Below the pieces are notes generated by a model, which worked only from the letters and a program-made list of their open reading frames with translations, did no database searches and was not told the origin of the DNA. The position numbers and the translations under genes are program-made. A stretch of 64,000 bases of DNA from positions 42,848,152 through 42,912,151 of the forward strand of contig CM022665.1 of NCBI GenBank assembly GCA_012295275.1, given 5' to 3'. The stretch is from Chrysomallon squamiferum (Eukaryota > Mollusca > Gastropoda > Neomphalida > Peltospiridae). Of this stretch, positions 50,712 to 60,892 are shown piece by piece; within the stretch, counting starts at the first letter, position 1, and each line of letters starts with the position of its first letter.

Positions 50712-51118
50712 ATCATTCTCTTGGTTCTTAGGTTCCCACATTCCCTTGGTTCTTATATTCCCTCATTCCTTGGGTCTTATGTTCCCTCATTCTCTTGGTT
50801 CTTAGGTTCCTTTATTCCCTTGGTTTTTATGTTCCCTCATTCTCTTGGTTCTTAGGTTCACTCATTCCCTTGGTTCTTAGGTTCCCTCATTCCCTTGGTT
50901 TTTATGTTCCCTCATTCCCTTGGTTCTTAGGTTCCCTCATTCCCTTGGTTTTTATGTTCCCTCATTCCCTTGGTTCTTAGGTCCCCTCATTCCCTTGGTT
51001 CTTAGGTTCACTCATTCTCTTGGTTCTTAGGTTCCCTCATTCCCTTGGTTTTTATGTTCCCTCATTCCCTTGGTTCTTAGGTTCCCTCATTCCCTTGGTT
51101 CTTAGGTTCCCTTGTTGC
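50712..51118. repeat. 25-bp minisatellite, ~16 copies
   Basis: Units of CCCTTGGTTCTTAGGTTCCC plus TCATT. Two variants (CTTAGGTTC and TTTATGTTC) alternate in places, giving a 50-bp higher-order pattern. Confidence 0.92.
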
Positions 51119-52529
51119 CCTTTTCATGTTCCCCCCTAAGGATTCATTCCCTTCTTTGGTTCATTTAGGTTATATTCCATCATTCCCTTTTAAATTCCCT
51201 TGGATATCTTTTATATTCCCTTTATTCCTTCCTTTCATTTGTTCTGGTTCATGAGGTTCCATTATCTCCCATGTGTGTATGTGTGTTTGTGTGTTAATTT
51301 GTTTTTTTTTGCCTTGCTACAAAATATTTACAACCTTGGAGAGGTAGGTAGCTGTAATTGGAATGGAAATGTTCTGTTTTACAACAATGGCCAGACCTGT
51401 ACCTGTACAGTATTTATACATACATACATACACACACAACATCTCATTTTCACCTGTGTGAATTAACATTCTGACAGGTAGCTGAGAATTATTTCCTGTG
51501 TGGGAATGTCCATTAAGCCAGTAGAGAGCCCATTATAGCTGCAAGCTGTTGGGAAGTGGAGCATGAATGTAAGGTGGGGGCTCATCGAGGTGTGGGGGTC
51601 AGCAAGTTGTGGGGGGATGAAATTAAAGACCTGCTGAAAGCTGAGTGACTAATTGTTGCTGTGTATTGAGTTGGGACAGGATTGCAAGCAAAATATATAT
51701 ATTACATTTTTTTTATATTTTTTTTTTTTTATTTTTTTTTGATGATATATTTTCAAACATATGCATTATTATCCCATTACCTTTATGAAATCTGCTATGG
51801 TGGGAGAGTTACTAGAATGGGAAATAAGCATAAAATGGACATTAACTGTGGAAGAAAATGGACAAAATCTGCACACTTAATAGCTTTGTCCACTTATGTT
51901 TGTTAGGCTGCTGGTACCTTATTTAATAATTTCTATTTAAGTTTTAATTTTTAATTTTTAACAAGCATAATCAACAGCAGAGACTGTCGTCTGTCTTCAC
52001 TGAAAATTTCATCAAGAAAGCTTGATTATTAACAAAGATAGAGGGGAAAATGTCAAAGAATAGCTATTCTTGTTTGTTCACAAACCTTTACTGACTTAAA
52101 TAGTGTTTAAGTGGATGAAGATAAGTGTTTAATAGGGAATTGGTAAATTCCTGTTACCTCCTTAATTTTCAACATGTTCACTTGATTTTGGTATTATTTT
52201 AAAGGGGTTCACAAACTCTACCCAAGAAAATGTTGTCTAAATACCTACCGTGAGAACTGATCCTGCAACAAATCACTTCTGAAGGGATTATGGTTTACAA
52301 CCAAAAATATAGTAAACATATTTTGTTTCAACAAAAATTTCTGAAACAGGAACAGTTTATACTTAAATAACAGAAAAGAGTCATAACAACCCTTTCTTGG
52401 AAGGTTTTTAAATTTTTTGACAAAAAGTACAAAAAGAGGTCAAAGGTCTCTTGGTGAGCAATAAGATCTCTTTTATGTCTCTTTTTTCCCAGAGACTGTC
52501 TGGTCACACTTCACTGACTTCAGAGACAC

Positions 52530-52612
52530 ACACACAAAGTGGCCACTGATGGATAATGAACTCCCACCTGTCACATGCAGAGCAAGTGCTTTAACATTGA
52601 GTAATTCTATTT
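52530..52612 (-). mobile_element. tRNA-derived SINE-like fragment
   Basis: On the - strand TGTTAAAGCACTTGCTCTGC then ATGTGACAGGTGGGAGTTCA resembles a tRNA-type SINE head, with GGGAGTTCATTATCC as a B box. Tail not identified. Confidence 0.45.
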
Positions 52613-53904
52613 AGTTTGCAATTTCATACACAAGACAAATGTTAAAATATGTTCACACTGTAATCCTTTACTGGTGTTAAATTTTGTAAGAGTGTTTTAT
52701 TTTCAATTCAAATGTTAATGACTGTAATTCCACTCACATACATTTACTCCATGTCTGAATTACACAGTCTTCCTGTAAATAAATATTATTTAAAAAAAAT
52801 TGCAAAAATTTGAAGAAAAAAAAAATTGTAAAACAAATAATTTTTAAAAAATCTTTCATAAAGCTTGGACATATTTTTGGTTCAAACTGACATGGCTTTA
52901 ATTAAACAAACTGTAATGACACAATATAATGGATACAGAAACAATGAAAAATAAAAAAAAAAAAAATACTGGCAATAGCATGCCACAACACTTCGGCAGC
53001 AAATGAAAAACAAAAAAACATCCAACAAAAAACATGTCTGTTATTTCTAACAATGGAGAGGAAGAAGTGTCTAACCTCATCGACTGATTACGATAAAACA
53101 GAGAAACCATTCTCCAATTTTGTTTGTGAACATCAAGAGGTGACAGACGCCATCAAAATAACCATGTTTGTTTGTGAAAGTAAGTCTGTACAGCAGTATC
53201 ACACAATGTGGAGAAAAAGAAGTACAAAGTAATAATGTGTAACTGTGTTATGAAAGTGATGAGAATCAGAACTGGGACAATTTGTATAACAGTGTTATTT
53301 TTATTTTATTTATATGCTTGTTTGCTGGGTAGACTGTATTTTTATTTTTATTGTTATTTTAAAATGGGACATCAAAGGTAAAACAAAATAAATAAATTAA
53401 TAAGCCCATCATTTTTTATACAGACTCCAGAGACAACAAATACTCATCAGCCATGGAAGAACTATGTAATAAAAAGAAAAAAAAAACAACAACAAAAAAA
53501 TATATAAAACAATAAAAAATAAATTAACAAATAAATTTAGTATCAACCATGATATATAACCTGTTTATTTCACACTTGCTGGACAGTCTAAAAAGTCAAC
53601 AGAAATTCTCTGAGACAAAATGATAATGCAGGCAGCTAAAAATTATGACTCAACTACCTGGCTGTGTACAGGTATTTGTAATCAAGTATCCTGTCACAGA
53701 TAACACACCTGAGATATGTGTACCTGCCTGTCACACTTGCCAGACGGACCATGACAGTTTGAATGTTAAAGTGTAGGTGTGTTTGTTTCAGTGTTATAGA
53801 TATGATGGTTTTAGATTTCATGCAGTTTCTGTACAAGATATATGTGTGTGACAAGTGATGTATCTGTATTTGAATAGACATTCACTTATGTTTGTATGGA
53901 CATA

Positions 53905-53908
53905 CAAG

Positions 53909-53945
<37 letters not shown>

Positions 53946-53958
53946 ATGTATGTATATG

Positions 53959-53989
<31 letters not shown>

Positions 53990-54082
53990 GCATGTATACA
54001 CATGTGCATATGCATGCATGTGTGTTGTGCATATATGTGTTTGGGTATGGGTAAAAGCATGTGTATATGTGGATGTGCACAA

Positions 54083-54125
<43 letters not shown>
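53905..54125. repeat. Compound TA, GTAT and TG microsatellites
   Basis: TA tract (53908-53937), GTAT tract (53937-53990), then a (TG)n tract (54085-54123). Overlapping open frames on both strands here are repeat artefacts. Confidence 0.9.
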
Positions 54126-54128
<3 letters not shown>

Positions 54129-54566
54129 GTTTTTATATGCATTCATTCACATGCGTGTCTGTTTATATACATTTTATGAATGGATGTGAAGAAAGGTATG
54201 TGTGGACACTCAAACAAATGCTATCAGAATCTAATATTAATAATAATAATAATAAGCTAACAAAACAATATTTGCGTTTTCAGAATCAACAGTCTCACTC
54301 TGTCTGTATATCGGACAGTACACAAATAAAGACACATTCTTTCTACACGTCGCATTTGCTGTTTGCCCCTGGCCAGGAAAATATTGAATCAGAAAAGCTG
54401 TTTAGATGATGCATAACCACACACAAGATATGCCTGTAATGTTAATGCCAGACTGTGATCAATATATGTAATCATGGCTTTTTTTCTCTCGGGGGCGACA
54501 CTGCGATTGACAAAGTTCATTGTACCATTTGATTGGGAAATTTGTGCATGTATCTAGATGTAGTTA

Positions 54567-54579
54567 TGTTTATAATAAT

Positions 54580-54623
<44 letters not shown>

Positions 54624-54646
54624 TCTGGATATTCCTGTGTATATTT

Positions 54647-54690
<44 letters not shown>

Positions 54691-54800
54691 CACACACACA
54701 TTCACATTCACACACACACACAGACACATGCACACAGACACATACATACACACACAAAAAACATACATACACACACACAGAGACATACATGCACACACAG
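54567..54800. repeat. AAT, TA and CA microsatellites
   Basis: AAT units (54567-54622), a TA run (54652-54682) and CA-rich sequence (54685-54800). Non-coding. Confidence 0.9.
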
Positions 54801-56249
54801 TGACACATACATATATACACACATATACATGTCTGTGTGTATGTGTATGTGCGTATGTATGTGAGCAATGTATGTGAGCAATGTCTGTATATATCTATTT
54901 CTCTTTCAATTGCTTTATAAAGCAGTTTAAGGCTTTTCTACTGACTGCTTTTGATCCCTTTAAATTATATTAGAGATGACTGTGTTACCTCAGAATGGAT
55001 AATGGATATTTCTCATATTACCAAATGTCAAGCTTATAAATATATTCTATTTTATTTTCAAGCTGACAGTATAACAGTACCAATTACTTGTGACATAAAA
55101 TAAGAAATATGATAACATAGGTATGTGTGGTATTTTAATTTCTCAATTTTTAATCCATACATAGCATATATACATATAAAATTCATTCACACTTGCAGAT
55201 ATATCCAACAGAAATATAAACTTACATTTACATTACTATAAATATACACAGTATCTTTTTTTATATTCAAGCATATTCACTTAAATATTCATGTATTAAT
55301 GCCTGCATATGTACACACATTCACACATGTGTGTGTCTGCACATATATATTATATACATATAAACATTAACCATTCATTTCAGTCACCCTTTTTCTCTCA
55401 CACACACACATATACATCCACTTAAAACACATTTACAAACATTTTGGATCTACATATTCAAAACTTTTCACACAAAAAAATAATTATGTCTACCTTGTAT
55501 GGGTTAAATCTCAACAGGTATTCAGAAAGTTTGCAATAAAATACATATACTTGATATTTAAAAGCTTCAGTGATAAACATTCAGACTTTGACTCTGCATA
55601 ACACCATTATAGCGATGTATATAAATGTGTGTGCATGTGTGTGTGTGTGTGCATGCATCATGCGTGTGTTTGTGTGTGCATGCATGCATGCATGCATGTG
55701 TTAGTGAAATATCAATATTTACATGACGATTACATAAATAATACTTGTATATAATAATGTATGTATGCAGTAATATGTAAAAATAATATATTCCACAAAC
55801 AATGTCATAAAAGTTAAAAACTGGGGTTTTTTTTAATACACTGACCCAGATTAATTATTTTATCTACAATGACAAATATATACTCATCACATACTAATTG
55901 TTGTTAATAAATTTTCTGTCATCAGCAACATTAATATATACACCCACAATGTCATTTTAAGAAAAGGTTTTCAATTAATTTAATAAAATAAAAAAATATA
56001 CATATACTTTAGAGATAAATATGAAACTCTTTTGAAGAAAGCTAATTTCTATTTATTTTTCTAGTTAAGACTGAAAAAAAGTTTGAAATTTAAAAAAATA
56101 AAATTAAAATTAAAAAATCAAGAATAATGAAAATCAGTATTTGGTTTCATGTTAATATTATAATTTTAATTATGGGGTATTTGTATTCTTATTTTTTTTT
56201 TACATTATATTTACATTTCATTGTTTGTGTAGCATAATAATTAGAAACA

Positions 56250-56294
<45 letters not shown>

Positions 56295-56626
56295 CATCAT
56301 TGTTCGTATCAATATTAAATAATTTCAGAATTATAACCTTTTTATAAAAAATAAAATAAAGCAATGAAATAAATAAATTGAAAAAAAAAAAATTAAAAAA
56401 ATAATAATAAAAAACAAATTAAAAAAAAGTATTATAAAAAAACAACATAAAAGAAAACAAAATCATCATTTTTCACAGTAAGAACCATTAAGAGAAAAAG
56501 AACACTGTAGAATTTACTTGGTGGTGTTAAACTCCACCTTCTGTAACATCCACTATCTGGTTCCAGTTCTTTAGAAAATTACTGTGCACACATACACAAG
56601 TGAAAAAAACCATATCAAAAGACCTT

Positions 56627-56669
<43 letters not shown>

Positions 56670-57589
56670 ATAAATAAAAACATTGTTTAACATAATACAT
56701 AAAAACAGAATCCTATTAGAAATAAATCTACATAATAAAGTAAATTATTTTAAATAATAAAGATAAATCAGTTGTGAGTATGTGTACATGTGTGTGTGTC
56801 ATTTCTTGTAAACAGGAGGTCACATACCACATTCTTTGATAAACCAGTTATGGAGGTTAGGAATAAACGTGATTCAGCAGTTCACCTAGCCTACAGTCTT
56901 AAGATAAAAGGAACTTTAAAAAGCAAGTTAATGTTTCATTTTGAAACATCCAGAAAGGTAACCTGTACAAAGGATGTTTATCCAAGCATATAATTAGCTT
57001 CTTGTAAGTTTTCCTAACCTAAGCTACGTTTCAGTAGACTGTGTGTTAATATTACATAACAAAACATGTACCAAGTTATTACACAGCTGGCTGTCAGATT
57101 CGAGTTATATTACACCTGAAGAAAAAAAAAACAATTCAGTAAGTAATAAGGCAATGAGAATGAATATTTGAGTTTTTCATCAAAATAATGCACCTTTTCC
57201 TCATTATTTAATTTTAAAAAATTTTATTTTTTATTTTTACTATTATTATTATGTTCTTTTTTTTTTTTTTATTAAATTAAATAATGATTTTGTGTTCTTT
57301 ATAATGAAATTTCAGGTTGATTATTTGATGGATAGTTTGGCAGTGAATGTAAAAGGACAAACTTCATTCTCATAGCCCTGAGGTGCAGAACATGTAAATG
57401 TTTATCTGACAGATTAAAGGAAGTTTTGCTGCTTGTTTCATTGTTCTTCGAATCTTTAAGGACAGAGATGTATGCTCCTTCAAATTTGAGACAGCAGGCA
57501 GAATGTACTTGAATTTCAAATACAACACAAAGAGATGATTAACAAGATAGTTTTAAAAATATATATATATGTTATTATGTACATATGTA

Positions 57590-57835
57590 CATATGTATGT
57601 ATTTTAAGTATGTATGTGTGTATTTATGCATGTATGTACATTACTATATATGTATTTATGCATGTATGTACATTACTATATATGTATATATGTATGTATG
57701 TATTTATGTATTTATGTATTTATGCATGTATGTACATTACTATATATGTATTTATGCATGTATGTACATTACTATATATGTATATATGTATGTATGTATT
57801 TATGTATTTATGCATGTAAGTTACTATGTATGTAT
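57590..57835. repeat. Tandem repeat of GTATGTATTTATGCAT type
   Basis: Units containing GCATGTATGTACATTACTAT separated by GTAT/TTAT words, about five copies in two blocks that repeat as a larger unit of about 110 bp. Confidence 0.8.
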
Positions 57836-58089
57836 ATCTGTGTGCAAACATATTCCATATATACAATTACATACAACCTTTTTCTTTGCTTTTTAATTAT
57901 TCTATAATCACTGATTTTATTAATTGTAATGTCATAAATGAATGATAATGAATATCACTGACAGCTGTCATGTAGATGTGTAAATGTATCAATATCAGTA
58001 ATTGTGTAAGGAAAAGGAAAAACAAACAGTTGATAGTGTAAACTGAAATTTTCAATGGGGAAATAAATGACATCATCTGACATAATGAA

Positions 58090-58545
58090 AGGCAAAGATA
58101 CATTTTAATAACAGCAGAAATAATGTTTGTAGCTGTAATGATAGTACAAGTAGTATTTGTAATTATAATAATAGAAATAGTATTTGAAGTTGTAAAAATA
58201 GTAGCAATAGTATTTATGGTTGTAGAAAATATTTGTAGTAGCTGTAGAAATAGTATTTGATTTGTAATAGTAGTGGAAATAGTATTTGTATTTATAATAG
58301 TAGCAGAAATGGTATTTGTATTCATAATGGTAGCTTAACAGCATTTGTAACTATGATAATAGTAGAAATAGCATTTGCAGTTGTAATATTAATATAATAT
58401 TATTTGTAGTTGTAACAGTAGTAGAAATATATTTGGCAGTAATAGCTGTAATAAAATATGTAATATTAGAAGCAGCAGTATAAATAAAAGTGGTAGTAGT
58501 AGTTGTAGGAGTAAAAACAGCTGCAGTAGTAAAATTTATAACACA
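58090..58545. repeat. ~35-40-bp degenerate minisatellite
   Basis: About eleven copies of ATAGTATTTGTAxTTxTAAT then AATAGxAGAAATAG. Open frames on both strands come from the repeat. Confidence 0.75.
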
Positions 58546-59186
58546 CAGCAAATTCTACTCTCAGAAAAATGATTGTCCCAGACTATCAAAAGACCCCTAC
58601 AAAATAACTGTGTGTGCTTTAAACATTATTTTTTTTCACATAGCTAAATTAATATTGAAGTTATTTTTAGAAAATAATACAAAATGACACCATCACAAAA
58701 TACTTCTCAACAAAGCAAAGAATAGAAATGTGTGCAATTTAGAGTGTTTTGAACATTATTCTTTTCGCCACAAATAAATTAATATTAAAATTATAAAACA
58801 TGAGTCCCACAGAAAAATTACTGCATCACACAAATATTTAGTCAACAAAACAAAAAAGTCCTATTTATTTCACAGGTAAATTAATATAAAAATCATAAAA
58901 CATGATCGCCACAAAAAAGTTTAAAAAAAAATATATAAATAAATAAATAAAAATGTTGTCACTGTCAAAAGCAATAATAAAATAAACATACATGTTTCGA
59001 ACATTTTTTTTTTTTTTTTCCACAGAAGTAAATTAATGTAAAATTACAAAACTATGACACCCCCCCCTCAGAAAAATGGCTGCATCAGAGACTAGCTGTC
59101 AACAAAAGACAAAACGTCCCACGAAATCTGCGTATATAATATATAAATCGGTGTCAAGAGTTAACAGGTAAAAGTCAGGTACTTAC

Positions 59187-59244
59187 TGTTATGTCGCAGA
59201 CTGGGTCGCTTCACTCTCAGCTGAATCGCTTTCGAATGGATGCA
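59187..59244 (-). CDS. PDZ-domain exon, C-terminal strand
   Basis: A 58-nt exon between TCATTTCAG and a strong GTAAGT donor, entered in phase 0 and left in phase 1. It reads CIHSKAIQLRVKRPSLRHN, the last PDZ beta-strand (AIQLRVKR), and joins exactly to the exon at 60574-60683. Exit phase matches the entry of PALS1 exon 1 (A + TT = Ile). The nearest recognised downstream exon is 29 kb away, so the next partner is uncertain. Confidence 0.75.
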
Positions 59245-59479
59245 CTGAAATGAGAGAGAGAGAACAACGACAATAGAACTCTCGGTCTGGGCCGACTTGT
59301 CACGGCACACCTTTCCCAAAACTCTCACCTCAATCAACAAGGTGTGAAAAATACAGTCTCTCTCTCTTTCCACTTAATTTCTTTTTACCTGTAAGTCCAG
59401 GTGTGGGAGAATTTTGAAAAAAGAATGAAAAATTTATCCACAGTATTTTAGTGTATGTAACAACTGCAGCTACGGTAGT

Positions 59480-59760
59480 AATCCTATGTGCACGACGTCG
59501 CAGCAGGCCGACTTTTAGTCAAACATCAGAAGCATTTTTTCTTCCTACTCTGCGTACAGCTGTAATCACCAATCAAAAATGCCAGTAATTCAATATGGCT
59601 GCCTCCAAGTGGGTCAATTAAATGGGCCCCTTATGCCCTGCACAAATGTAAACACGAACCGACGTTATAAACAGTTATTACGTTCCCGGCTTTTTGCACG
59701 AGCGCAGAGGGAGATAGTCACTCATTCAATCCATTTGCAGACGTAAACAAAAATGGCCGA
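59480..59760. promoter_or_regulatory. CpG-bearing promoter-like block
   Basis: This block has many CpGs in a window otherwise nearly free of them, a CCAAT box (59569-59575; ATTGG on the - strand), a YY1-like AATATGGCTGCC (59592-59603) and a second ATGGCC at 59753. It lies between the two PDZ exons, so it could be an internal promoter for a shorter - strand transcript such as a classical PALS1. No TATA box or start site is assigned. Confidence 0.4.
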
Positions 59761-60290
59761 CACAAAAGATAAATTTGTTTATTCTCTTTGTTTTCCTTTT
59801 CTTTCTTTTCAAATATGATTAATTAATATTAAGTGCATTGTCTAATTTAAGAAGAAAAAAAAATGATAAAAAAGTAGTTTATTATTTATTTATTTATTTT
59901 AATTATAATTTTTTTTTAATGACGTAAATTAGTTTTTAAACAATCAATAAACTTAAGTATTTCATTAAAAACAATTTTATTTTTTCATCAACATTTTTTT
60001 TTTTTTCATTATTTAAAAGATGAATTTAAAAAAATTAAATAAATAATAAAAAGAAAAAAGAAAAAACATTAACATATTGTAAAATTGAAATGAATTATAT
60101 TGTTAACAAAGAAAATGTTTTAAATTAATCAGCCAGCCTGACTTCATTAAAAAATAAATACAATTTTTTTTTTTTTTTTTCCCCATTAGTTAAAATATGT
60201 AATTAAAATTTACAATGCATATTTTAATCATAAATTTAATTTTACCAGTAAAATAACACACTTTTTCCATTTAAAAATTTGATATTCCAT

Positions 60291-60332
<42 letters not shown>

Positions 60333-60573
60333 CTATAATTCATGTAGTGTTGTTTAATTACAAATAAATTACAACTGTACCTTTTCCATTAATTACAGTA
60401 TTTAAGAAAATAATGATCCCAGAAGATTAAATAACATATTTAACCAAAAAAAAGTAAAAATAAATAAATTCATTATAATAATAATAATAATAATAACAAC
60501 AACAATAACAACATAAATAAATAAATAAATAAATAAATTTAAATTTAAATTTAAACTAAATGAAAATTAATAC

Positions 60574-60683
60574 CTGATGAATTAGTGATATAACCTCTGA
60601 ATGTGTACAGTTTTCCACCAGACAGTTGTTAACCTCAATAATTTCATCTCCAACCTCCAGCTCTGCACGATCTGCTGGGGATC
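60574..60683 (-). CDS. PDZ-domain exon, core
   Basis: Bounded by ACTTTCAG and GTATTA, entered with GA of a Gly codon and left in phase 0. It reads SPADRAELEVGDEIIEVNNC, LVENCTHSEVISLIHQ: the GSPAxxAxLxxGDxIxxVN turn and the alpha-B helix of a PDZ. The helix begins with His (THSEV), which in PDZ domains predicts class I ligands ending S/T-x-hydrophobic. The N-terminal half, with the carboxylate loop, must be in an exon to the right. I could not assign a family; it is not the PALS1 PDZ found at 16158-17472. Confidence 0.8.
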
Positions 60684-60892
60684 CTGAAAGTACCAGAAAA
60701 TGTAACAAAATAACCGAAAAATGTAGATGATTAGCACGGAATCCTGGAAATACAAGAAAATGTAACAAAATAACCAAAAAATGTAGATGATTATCACGGA
60801 ATCCTGAAAATACAAGAAAATGTAACAAAATAACCAAAAAATGTAGATGATTATCACGGAATCCTGAAAATACAGGAAAATTTAACAAAACT
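60684..60892. repeat. 60-bp tandem repeat at the PDZ exon acceptor
   Basis: Three full units plus a partial one at exact 60-base spacing (ATCCTGAAA at 60681, 60741, 60801 and 60861). On the - strand every unit carries a pyrimidine tract ending CAG|GATTCC, a near copy of the true acceptor CAG|GATCCC. The array is open in the exon's frame. Confidence 0.95.

Larger units (their letters stand above)
40492..59186 (-). other. Long gene-poor, repeat-rich intron or intergenic stretch
   Basis: No supported exon. Contents: degenerate tandem arrays (42230-43080, 44130-44680, 46050-46850, 50712-51118, 57590-57835 and 58090-58540), AAT, TG and TA microsatellites, poly-A runs, SINE-like fragments, and several less AT-rich non-repeat patches (44690-45070, 50230-50420, 51480-51660) that might be conserved non-coding elements. 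Confidence 0.55.

Noticed and set aside
56510-56580. - strand NWNQIVDVTEGGV segment
   Set aside because: It suggested a transposon or gene fragment, but it is very short, ends in a stop and could not be assigned.
59187-59373. Upstream extension of the second PDZ exon as an alternative first exon
   Set aside because: The frame is open back to a stop near 59374 but has no ATG, only GTG; the CATTTCAG acceptor explains the exon better.
59753-59818. + strand ATGGCCGAC small open frame (MADTKDKF...)
   Set aside because: It runs only 21 codons, has no good donor, and the ATGGCC core is as easily a YY1-type site.
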